NCBI GenBank assembly: GCA_002633005.1
Contig: NMRA01000040.1
Span: 1,071,925-1,135,924 of the forward strand
Direction: 5' to 3'
DNA from: Phoronis australis
Taxonomy: Eukaryota; Phoronida; Phoronidae
DNA length: 64,000 nucleotides
Made by a program: the position numbers and the translations under genes. Positions 37,601 through 49,600 of the stretch are shown in pieces. The first letter of the stretch is position 1. Every line of letters begins with the position of its first letter. The notes under the pieces are model-generated. The model had not been told where the DNA came from. It saw only the letters and a list, made by a program, of their open reading frames with translations, and did not search any database.

Positions 37601-40600
37601 CAGTCAAGTGACCTAATTATCGGACGTTTTGGCACATTTTGCATTATATTTAATTGAAAATACTACGGATTGTTGTAAATTCCTTGCTGAAATAAAGACT
37701 TACCTTCAAGAATTGTTCTGTTACTATATCTTGTCACTGAAAGCCACATTTATGTTCCGACTGATCTTTAAAAAACATAACTAGCAAACCTTCGGAGAAC
37801 CTAAATATTGGACACCATGTTTCCCCATACGCCACACCGCGTAACTAACCACGTAATGGCCGCGGGCACCTTGTAGCCAAATTTCAGCTCAAGTGTTTTG
37901 ACATATATGTTGCTAGAACACAGGTTCATTTGCAACAAAATTATCCATAAAATGAAATCTGATGACGGCGCCAAGTCGTTTCGATGAATTAGTGCAGACG
38001 ACTAAAGCACGTGCAAACTCACTGCAGTTTTTAGTATCACTTTGGCTTCTTGATATGACACCCGCACGTGCGCAGTCGGGGTTTGACTTGAGTTTAAAAA
38101 CAAATGAAAAAATGAAACAGTGACATATTGTCAGTTCAATGAGATGGTTTCATTGTGGAAAAAGATTTTATTTTCAACTTTTATAACCAATTTATGCGCT
38201 CGTCCATTTTAGGCCGACTAGGGGGTCTAAATTGCACCCTCTCTTGGTGAAATCAAAACGAGGTAACGCTGTAAAAAACGAGACAGTGCCGGACATTGAA
38301 TGTATTACAACGGATAAAAAATTGGTGTCATTTAATTCTCAGATTATGCTTCAAGTAAGATTTTTTGAAATGTCCGATATTTAGGTTCCATCCGATAATT
38401 AGGTACACTATGTGTATAGTCTTTTCGGGACTGGAAGTTTACTTTCCAACTTTGGCCGGTTTATGTTCTTGATGTCTTCAGTACGGCCACAACGGGCCTG
38501 ATTGGGGTCTGAACCATTGGCCGGGATAACAAGCGTTTTGTGTGTGTAGAAGTGAAAAAATCGCTAGTCTAAAATTACAAAACACAGCAATGTTCTCCTG
38601 TCTATATTTCATGGAAGAATAATTCGAATTTACCACTGAACAGACTCCCGCGACCGACCGTGCTAAATTGGCCTACTGAACTTTGTAGGCTACGGTACAT
38701 TCTATTACCTGTAAGTCCGTAACAGCGAAATAAAATAACACGTTTGTTCAAGAACTGGATGTGTTTGCAAGGGTTTTACATCGAATTTTGATGATTTATT
38801 GGTGAAAAACGATGAATTCAAGCAATAAGGTGACACCAGCAAGTGAATTGTGAACTGTCGAACAGACTGCATTCCAGTATTCCATTCCCCTTTGTTTATT
38901 CCCAGTATGCTGTGTCCACAGCAGTACTGCTTGTGAGCATGTCTCTTGGTGGTGTTTTCAGACTCTATTTGCACAGCAGACTGGAGAGCAGGTAGAGAAG
39001 ATAGCTGCCACCACGCTGTCGGCGGTGACCCCCGAGGAGCCCCTGGTCACCCAGTACACACTGCAGGAGTACTCGATGGATCACTTCAGGTAGCAGGCCT
39101 TTGGTGGTACACTTAACATCACTTCAGTATATAACAGGATCCATTTAGATACTGATGTGTCAATGACTTCACAGTGTTTCTGTTGAAGCGACATTTACCG
39201 TTATAAAATTAGATTTGTCTTGTTTCATACTCTGTTTAGAAGGGATGTCTATGCTTTGAAGGAAATGTTATTTCTTCAGACCAATTTTTTTGAAATTTCA
39301 AGTCACACAATATCACACTGTCAGTTCCTTCCNTTTGTGGTTACTTACTAAAGTTAACAGGAAGTACTTCAACAATATGGTGCACCCAACCAGTGCTTGA
39401 CAGAAACTGACAAAACTGTTAACATTGTATTCAACAGACTACCTCCAAAGAGAACACTCAGCAAGGCGCTGTCTATGTCAAGAGCCAAGAGAGGGCGCCA
39501 GGATGAGCTGTGGCGTTATTCAAAGGAGCCCATTAAACAGCCACTTCTGAAGAAGCTTATTGGGAAAGAAGAACTGTGCCAGGAAGCGTGCTTAGTCTTC
39601 TTAGATATCCTTGCAATGTCATTCATTTAGGGCATGTTGGATGAGAAGGGGTAACTTATGGTTAACTTGATGTGTGGTTGAAGTTAACTTGTTACTTAAT
39701 TGTTATTGGGTATCATGTGGTTAACATGTCATTCAGTGCTGGTGTGGTATTGAATATCATGACAGAATGAGTACAGTGAGGTTATAAATGATAAGTTTGT
39801 GTTTTGTTAGTTGATTCTAAATGAACTTGAGGTGATGCCTTTATTGGACTGTATTGAGTGTCACATTGTTGTCTGGTTTAATAGAACCCAAAAACCCTCT
39901 GGCATTTTTAGTATGACTTAACAACAAAACTTAAATTTATTTCACGTCTAGTTGGTTGATAGGGGACATCTTAATTTTGGTTTCCAGTCCATTGTGGCAG
40001 TGGTAGTAGCCCTCTAGGACTGTTCCAGTTTGATCTGGTCAAGGATACGATGGGGAAATTTTAACATCAAGCATTTCCTAATAATTAGCCTAGTCACACC
40101 GCAAGCTGGTGAATATGAAATAATGAAAGCATACTTAAATCACATTTTATTGTGTATCCTTAATTCTTCTCACCTTTACTGAAATATATGGGCGATCATC
40201 CATCAAAGAGGAGCCGCACTGGGAATGAGTTGACTGATCAGATCTTTGAGCCACCTCTCAAACATGTGAGTACCTGCAATGTGGACCTGAATTTGTTGTG
40301 CTGTTTTAGGTGTTAGAATGGTAATTGACAGGCTCAAGCATTCAAGCCCAGAAGCTATGCCAATGAATTAGTGTGTCTGTGTAGCTATCTATGAGTTCAC
40401 TATCTTCTGCTTGATGGCAACATTACTGTGGAAAGATATTCCCAATAGATGTTTGAATATGGTATCATAGGCAGTTCTGAAAACATGCCAGAATGGTTCA
40501 AACTCATCTTGAATTCTTCGTTCATTAGATGGCAGGGTGCTCTTTTGCCAACTCTTGACTCAACGTATTCTGATGTTTTTTCTTATTTATTTGTCTCTAT

Positions 40601-43600
40601 TTTGAATCCTGTATGTTTCCATATCAAATAGATGTTTCTGCAGTTTTTTGTATGGTAATTAATGTCATTTGGCTGTCTTTTTCAGTGCTATTTGCATTTT
40701 GCCACATCTACTTTCAGGAGCTGTTGCGAGATGAAGTTTATTGTCAAATTATCAAGCAACTAACTGACAACAGGAACAAGTGAGAACTTATTAATGATGA
40801 GATATCCTCAGATATCCTCAAACATAGACGTTAGTTACAGAGTCCAGGCAAAAATTTGATTTAACTTCCTGCAAAAGTGATTACTCATAATAAAGTGTTT
40901 TTTCTAATCTTACCATCAAGAAAACACGAAATTAAAGTTGATTCAAAAAGCAAACTCAATAAGCAACTGGTAGTTTAATCGTGATCCCTGTGGTTAGTGT
41001 GTGACATTGTTCACAGTTGAGCTATGTACCTGAGTCATGCCAATCTCAATCAAGTTGGTTGTCGTATGACATTTGTATTACTTTTCTTGTCATACAGGGT
41101 GAGTGAGGAGCGTGGCTGGGAATTGATGTGGCTGGTAACAGGCTGCTTCGCACCAAGCGCCAATCTGCTGAAGGAAGTGAGCACTTTTCTGCGCTCCAGT
41201 AGGAACCTATTGGTAGTTGATTGTATGAACCGACTGCAGAAGACACTAAGGTGAGGCCCTCAGGTCGCACTGGCTGATAGTGCTCACTTGGTTTTGATAT
41301 ATATTGTATTTATTTAGAATTGAAGCTGTGATGATATAATCAGTAAGTGGGATAAAAGATAAACTCCACATCTAAGCTTGGAGACTCTCACTGGTGAATT
41401 TAGGCTTCTGTCTATCAGACATTTGTGGCTGTGTTCTAGTACCTAGTGATTGTCTCTTAAGCACAATAGCGGATTTGCAGCGACGCCATATTGAAATTGG
41501 GTTAATATGGTGCATTGTGGGTGCTGTGGTCAGCATTCTGAAAGCGGCCACAGTAACAAGCATAATACGCGGTATGAGCGCGAAGAAAACTTACGGCGGA
41601 TACACTTGTTGTGTTCCTGGCTACTTCAAAAACAACAAGAGAGATAAAAATCTGAGTTTTTATGTGTTCCCTGCAAACCAAGAACTTAGTGAAAAATGGA
41701 TAAACAACATTAGGAGAGCTGGGAGTAAGGGGAGATTTAGCGCATTCAAATCAACGCGGGGCCATCTAGTAGGCAACACGTAGCCCCTCGGTTGGCCATA
41801 TAGGGGCTACAATACTTCCATTCGCTTTCTGTATTCATTTCGTTACTTCAGTGTATTTTAAACTGGCTGTGACCGGATTTGGGATACCGATTTCGAGTTT
41901 TCACCTCGTCAAAAATACAATCTACACTTAAAACTCATCATTTAAAAAATGCTTGCTTTCATCATTGGTCCTTTCTACTTCTATACATATCTTTGATGAA
42001 GCTTAGTTGTGAGAATTAAGTTGACTTTGGCGAAGAATTACAACTCCACTTTTTTGGTTGCCGTTAATTTTATCACCACGTGCGCGATAACCACAAAGCA
42101 TGTCAACTGAATTACGTGAGTTAGGCAAAGGTTAACACGAGACTGAGCGAAGCGCGTGACGCTAGCGCGCGACACTTCTAAAATAGCATGAGAAGGTATC
42201 GGGTGAAACTTGTAAGATGTGTGTCCCTTGGACTTTTTATTCGTCAACATGCGTAATTTCACGTAACTTCCTCAAAATGGCACCCGGCAACTGAGAGAAA
42301 CTCGGGCAAACCGCGACAGATTTTCATCGATTTGTTCAAGTTTTGCGGACTAAATTGTATCCAGAGTCGTGGTATGTGTTAATTATAACTCCGTGTTCCT
42401 ATATGTATGGTTCATTTGATTTTATTTGCTGTATTTTGAAATGAGTAACTTTTTGTGAGGATGTACTATCGCCCCTGAATGCCTGCAGCATCCAGTGCGA
42501 TGTAATTGCCTAGGGGCCATCGTGTGTGCAGCAAACATTTTCCTGGTGGAAAAAAGACTTATGAGAACAACATTCCGACGGAGTTTCCTCTTAAAATTAA
42601 CGTCTCTAGCATATCCACAGCGAAAGCTACAAAAGTTAAGCAACCCAAGAACTCTCAACTTGTCTGAAACCGGAGGAGATTTCGAAATCAACGCCGATAA
42701 CCCCAATACTGAACACGGCGACAGTCGTGCTCTCGGTCACACGGTCACTGATCATAGCTACGCTGTGTTTACAAACGAGAGAGAGGACTTGCTTGGTATT
42801 ATAAAGCAAAAAATGAAACATGGTTTTTAGTTTGCAAATCACTCCAAATGCACACACTATCCAGCCTGCTCAAGACATGCCTGACCACAAGCTATCCCAT
42901 GAGCCTTCGCGCAGGAAGTAACTCGCACATGCGCAATGCGTAGTTCGTCTGCGCTGCAAATCCGCTATTGTGTACTTTTCCTGTTCCCAATCATTTGAAA
43001 AAAAAAGTAATGTAATGAAATTGTCATATTTTAGCCATAAGTTAGTTTTTTCACCTTGATGAGCTCATTTTCCCCTCCCTGGGTCGAAAGTTGGAATTTA
43101 GAAATTTTTATTAGAGTAGCTTGGTTTTTCTAGTAGACCTGCTTTAGAACCTTATTATTGTGTAGATCATGTTACAGATATACTTTCCTGTTCATGTGTA
43201 GATCATGTTACAGATATACTTTCCTGTTCATGTGTAGATCATGTTACAGATATACTTTCCTGTTCATGTGTAGATCATGTTACAGATATACTTTCCTGTT
43301 CAATGAAGTTATTATTGTTCTTTCTTCAAGTTTTGTCACTCACGATGGTCAAATTAGTTTACTGTCTTGTAAATTTCCCAAGACAGAAGTCAATCTTCCA
43401 TGTATTTCTAAAGCCTTTAAGTGAACTCCTGAAGTTGTTTGCCAGGGTTTTGATGAAACAAACTGCTGGTTGAGCCTATTGTAGTCCATCTCACTGTTCT
43501 ATCTTTGCCCCAGGCCCATGATTGTATTGTTCTAATTGTTGTTTATTCATATTTTCACAGCCAAAGGTAATAGCAGGGTTTGGTCTATCTGTCGAACACT

Positions 43601-46600
43601 TCTTACGAATCCCCGCTTGGTACAAAAATGTTATTCTAGGTGGTGGCTACAAAGCTTAAAATATACTGGCCACAATTCTTTTTAAACCACTGAACTCTTG
43701 ACTTCATGGCTAGATTTAACGTATTACAAAGCAACAGAATTAGTTGTTAAATGTAGGAATTATCACTTCTAACCTTAATCTAGTGTTAGTCATTTTAATT
43801 TCTTATGGCATGAAAAATTATTTGATCATTGGTATAAAGTGGCTTTATTTGTTTTGACACTTCAGCGGCGAGAAATTTTCACTACCGGAACAGAAATGGG
43901 AATTTTCTCCCGTATTTCAGCATTCCAGTCTCAGCCAATCACTCAAGTTACTCTCATTTTTTCTTTGCTAATAAGGTCTCAAACTTGCTTTCCTCTTGTG
44001 CCTTATTTCTAGTCTTGACTTGTAGTACCGTATTCACCCTAATAAGCGCCCAGGGCGCTTAGAAAAATTAGTTTCAGGAAGGGGGCGCTTATTAAGATAT
44101 TTTAGTTCCTGTGGATTAACTGCATACTAAGTCCAAATCTGCGCTAGATTGTACCGCGAACACACATGTTGTTGTCATATGACGTTTGTTTTGAAGTTCA
44201 TCTGCGTTTGTGTAAGTGAGTGAGCACGTGGGTGTCATCAGAGTTTATTTGCCAGAGTAAACGCAATGTAACGATCTAGGTTTGCATTGTAACTAAAAAA
44301 ATTAACGCAAGTAGTAAAGCAGAACATGTTTTATTCAGCGCTTGTTGATCTCGTCAGTAAAAACATTCGAGAATTGTCTCAGTGAGTTGCCGGGTGACTG
44401 GATGCGTGACAGTCTAACAGTTATTATCCGGGACATCTGGGGGGTGTAAGAGTGCGGACGTGCTGACTGTCAGTGGTTTATTTTGACTCTGAAAACACCA
44501 GTTACGCAAACGTTTTAACAGTATTAGAAACTTTCTGAAATTAGTTCCAATATTTATTTCTTGCCAATGCTATGCTACCCGTTTCATGAATGGGTACTTC
44601 CTGATGATTAATGTCTTCGATGACGGGTACATATATGTAGCGCACGATTCCTGGCCATGTGCTTTTAACACTGGTCAAGTTTTTATTAGTCTTCGATTCA
44701 CGGTTTTCACGTGTACAAAGAAATTTGGATACCTGTTGAGAGAGAAGATCTGTACGGGAAAGATACAACACAATCCCTTTGACAAGTACACTGCATCTGT
44801 TCTGAAAAGCCAGACCATAATGGGACACATTCCTCGCAGATCAGCAAAACTTCTGCGTTCTTTATGAAGCATGGCGGAAGTTTGAAGTGCATAGTCACTA
44901 TTAAATAGTTACCGACATAGCGGCGAGGTTCGTGGTCTTTAAAATCCATGCACAATTATTTTTTCAGGACTGTCAGATCTTGTCGATAAATTGAAAATGA
45001 TACTGTAGAATTTTAGAACTGTAGGTAAGGCATTTTTCGCATATAAATGTTCATGGGCTGGGCGCTTATTTTACCGAAGTCTGAAAACGCATGGGGGGGC
45101 CGCTTATAGGGGCATGGACGCTTATTAGGGCAAATACGGTACTTGATGTTTGGATCTACTGGTGTCTGTACTCTGGTCTTTTCCCCGAGTCATTATTATG
45201 CATTGGGGAACAGGATATTAAAGACACTCTTTCTCACTTTACACAGCCTCATGTTTGATCATATGATTCAGATAAGTTCCATTTAACTGTGGCTTATGGC
45301 GAATAGCCTAATCCACCAGCTTATTGAAGATGAAATAACTTGGGTATGACTTGTGTTCATCGGTCTTATTCTTGTTTTAATACAGGAAGTAAGTTAGCCC
45401 TCCTACTAGTACTCCTTTTGTGATACACCAATGTGGAAGCATATCAATGCTTTGATCTTTTCTCTTCAAGCAGCCACTAAAAAGAGTTTCATCATTTCTT
45501 GGAAAAAGTTTCACATGTTCAAGGGTACCTCCTGTGTTTGTCATTGTTTCTCATTATCAAGAGGAAATTTTGTTTCTTTATATATACAAATTGTAAAAAA
45601 TCAAGTCATCAAAACATGAGAAGTTGACCTTTTGATAGTATAACCTGCATTGCTCAAAAAGTGGTTACATAATCCAATGATGTCTTTTTTCATGCCATTG
45701 CATACTGAAATTCAATGTATAGTCAGTGTAATAATTTACTTCTAATCCAGTTGACGGTAAACTTTATCTTTCACAGGAGGTATATGTTTCATGTATTACC
45801 AAATGGTTGTTGGTTGTCAAATTGTTTGTCCCTTTGTACACAAACCCATGTGTGATCACGTGATTGTAAGAAGTGTGAATGGTTTGCTGCCAAAGAAAGT
45901 TTCTTCTGATTCATATTTCAATTGGTTTGTTGCACAAATTTGTCACAAAGTGAATGGTTGGGATCTTTGAAATGTATGGTGTATGTTTTTTTTCATTTTT
46001 TTGAAAAATGCATGTTCTTTGCTTCCTTGTGACAATACGTATTTTTGACAATATATTGTTTGCATTGATTTTGCAATACTATATTCATTAAGGTAAATGT
46101 CAACTTTCCTGTGACTTAATCAGAATTTGAACATTTCTAAGTGATTGCCTGATCAAATGTGTAGAAATGCCCCAGATTTTTTAATTTCGTTTTAAACACC
46201 CCGTGAGCTTGTCTGAACGGATATCGTAGTATTATTTTGCAGTGTAAGATGATCACTTACTTAGAGACGTGGTAGGTTGGTTGCAGAGGGACTAGGTCTT
46301 TATCAATGAATGAGGGATTTCCTGCCCCTGAAAGGTGGGGAATCTCTCATTCATTGATAAAGACCTGGCGGACCAGGTCGAAACGTCTGCAACACACCCT
46401 ACCATGTCTCTAAGTACTCTCGAATTCCGAATAGCCGTATCTATACGATGATTTTTTTCAGACCCGTTTTCCGGTCTATACGACGCTTATTCAGGTCTCT
46501 ACGTTCATTATTTTTTTAACCTTTTTCCGCTCTCCACGATTACTTGATTGAGCAAGTTCTCAATTTTTGTTTCATTCAATACACAAAAACTTTGCTGATG

Positions 46601-49600
46601 ACACCGGATATCGTATCTTGGTCATAAGACGTAGCAAATTCGCTCTAAACCTCTAGACCACGAGACACTCAGTATAAAATTTGTTACACACGGAAGTCAC
46701 ATGTCATACACATTAAAAGATTTTATTCGTTAAAATATACAACTGTATGTTTCAAAGTGTAAAATAATAGGACTGCCAAGCAAGCGGCCGTCTGTTGGAT
46801 GGCAAGAATGTTATTTTGCATAGGCGGATTTAGGGGGGGCCCGGGAGCCCCCCTTGGCTGCCGCAAAAACATAAAACAGCAAGAGCGTAGGGAAATGTTG
46901 AGTTTATTAATTAACCCCGGTAATTAACATTATACGGCAGAAACAAGATTTAAATGTGTGCAGTTTTAGTGTGTTTGGGGGGGGGCTCGGATCCAATTTC
47001 AAGTGTCAAATTCGGAACATGACTACATATAGGCTCTCCCGCGATATCCCAGACGACCGGCAGTGGCACTGGGCACTACGACTTGGTTTTCGTCGTCTGC
47101 TTTCCTGTGCAATGAAGAAAATTACTTCATTTTTTTAAAGAAAATGGAATCTGAGTGATGATGAAAAAACAGAAGCTGCTGGTAAGATGTGAATTTTAAT
47201 CGAAGCCTTAGTGAATCACTCAGAAAGTCATAATTCTCTCTTTTTCAAACCTTAACTTAAGACGATTTTCAAAGCATTCACGTCATAAATGCCAACACAA
47301 AAAAACGGATTTGGTCTTTTGGGCAATTGAAGACTATTTTAAATACAACAAATTTGTTACGAACTGATTGCACAAAATATAAAAAAGTGTAATAAGCATT
47401 ACAAAAAGAAGTAGGTTTCGCGCGCAAACACTGTGGACCATGAACAAGTAGGTCTCTTATTACCAAATTATGAGTGAAATCCTGGTAGTGCAGTGGTAAA
47501 GCACGCGCACTCTATCCACCAGGTTGTGAGTTCGACTCTGTGATAATTGAGTTTTTCATGTTTGACACGTTCTCCGATATTTTTTTTCTTTTCTTTGCGT
47601 TTTTTGCTTGGATAATAGTTCAGGAATCAAGGAAAATGCTTGATTTTTAGAGGAGAAAACAAAAATTTTCCTGGGCGGGGGGGCCAACCCCCCTGCCGAC
47701 CTCCCCCCATTCGGTGCTATGCGCATCTAATTATGCTTTGCACAAATGTTTTCAGACAAAATGTTGGTCCCCCTTGTGATATCCTAGATCCGCCACTGTT
47801 TTGGACTGGTTCAACGGGATCGGCCAGAATTAAGAAAGTGTTGGCAAACTTTAAATGATGACCACTTCTTTCAATATTAACGGCTGGTCGGCAGTCGCTC
47901 AAAGAAATAGGCCATCAGTATTTTCAGAAATGAGGAATTTAATGCACAAAAAGTGCATTTTTCAATATTCTGCGTGCCCCAGATACAGATCAGTGTTACC
48001 GGCAGCTCAACATGCATATGAATAAAAACGCTTTTGACGAGTTTCTTTGGGTGATCCAATATTTATGATTGCACCCTGTGAAAAACTGGCAAGCTGTTAC
48101 AACTCTTCACTGTGTCTGTCCCCGAAGTATGCGTTTCCGAGGGGAGTAATTCCAGGATTTTGCACAGCCAGTGTCATCTGCGGTTTCCGTCATTATTGAC
48201 ATGCGCATTCTAGATACTTAATCGTGTCGTCTGCCGCGCAAAGGCATAAGGAATTTGAGGATTATTTTACAAACTGAGAGATGTTCCAGATACAGACATT
48301 GATTCAAATGTTGGTACGACAAATAATCCAGCTACAGATACGGACCGTTGTGATAACACGGCCAGTCAACGAAGCACAAATACCCATGCAGTTAATGAAC
48401 GGTGCCGAACCTTTCAATCAACAAAGTATCAACAAGTTGCCGACAACATCGGACATCAGCATTTTTGCAATTCGCTCCAAACTTGAGAATAGATTGTTTT
48501 TATGAACAGGAAGAATGGACTTGTGACAATCTTGAAATGACATAGTTGCTAACGTTCGACAATCCAGTCGATATCTATTGAAATTGATTTCTACTTGCTC
48601 TCCCGTCCAAATAAATGGAAAAACGCATGTGAATCGGTTTGTTTATTATACGTAATTAGATATTCAAGATGGTGGACGTGGTCGTGGACTGGAATGTTGG
48701 GCAATTCTGCAAGAAATCTCAATTTCTGGCCGTGTAAAATTATGGATGTGCCGACTTTTTGACGTCGAATTCTGATAAACATTACGAGGGTATTGACTAT
48801 GAACGCTGTGCAAGACATGAGATTGAGAGAAAACAAAGGCTCGCCTGTCAGGAACATGTATGATAAAAATGCGACACATTTTACCAAGACACTTAATTGT
48901 CTTTATTCAGTCTGTCGGCTTCGATCGTGGAAGACTGGACGTTGCTGCTAAAATCTTTACCTCCTTGTTATAACTTTTGGACTTAGTCGACATTGGCATC
49001 TCTACTATAACTGTCACATTCTTTTTTGAGTAAAATGATTCCACATACTGTTTGAAACAACGTCTATACAGACTTCCATTTAAAGTTACTGTCTTTGTTT
49101 TAGCAATGACACTTTATTCCACTTCACTGTACTATGTTATGGCATTGGTGGATACACCACTGCAATGATTTAACTATGCTAACGTTCAATTTAAAAGTTT
49201 TTCTTTGAAACAATTACTTAAAGCGGTGGTAAGTCGGACAGAATTAGCTTCTTTGTACTATTATTCCAATCTATATCATTAGATTTTCCACTTCCATCTA
49301 CCGTTACTAAATTTTACGCAAATTTGTAATCAATGTTATTCCAGTTTATACTATTTTTATTTTTCCACAAATTGCCCGTCTATACCATTATTCCTTAGAA
49401 TTTGCTGTTTTGCATTATTCCCTTCTATATCAATATTAGATTTTACCTAAATTTGTAATCAATGTTATTATTCCAGTCTATACTATGTTTTAAATTTCCA
49501 CAAATTTGCCGTCTATATCATAATTCCATTCTATACTATTATTAATTTTTTCTGACAATTTCCGGTCTATACTATTATTCTACTTTTCTTTTGGCAAAAA

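Noticed and set aside
39605-39630. Continuation of exon 17 to a stop (DILAMSFI), giving a truncated protein
   Set aside because: The conserved [10 protein letters not shown] block lies just downstream and joins perfectly through an AT-AC intron. A truncated isoform by intron retention cannot be excluded but needs no separate gene call.
39605-39640. GC-AG intron starting at GCAATG after DIL
   Set aside because: There is no AG acceptor before AAATATATGGGC, whereas the U12 signals fit at donor, branch and acceptor.
43158-43424. ORF with a repeated [12 protein letters not shown] peptide
   Set aside because: It is the translation of a 36-bp minisatellite; no cysteine-rich protein is implied.
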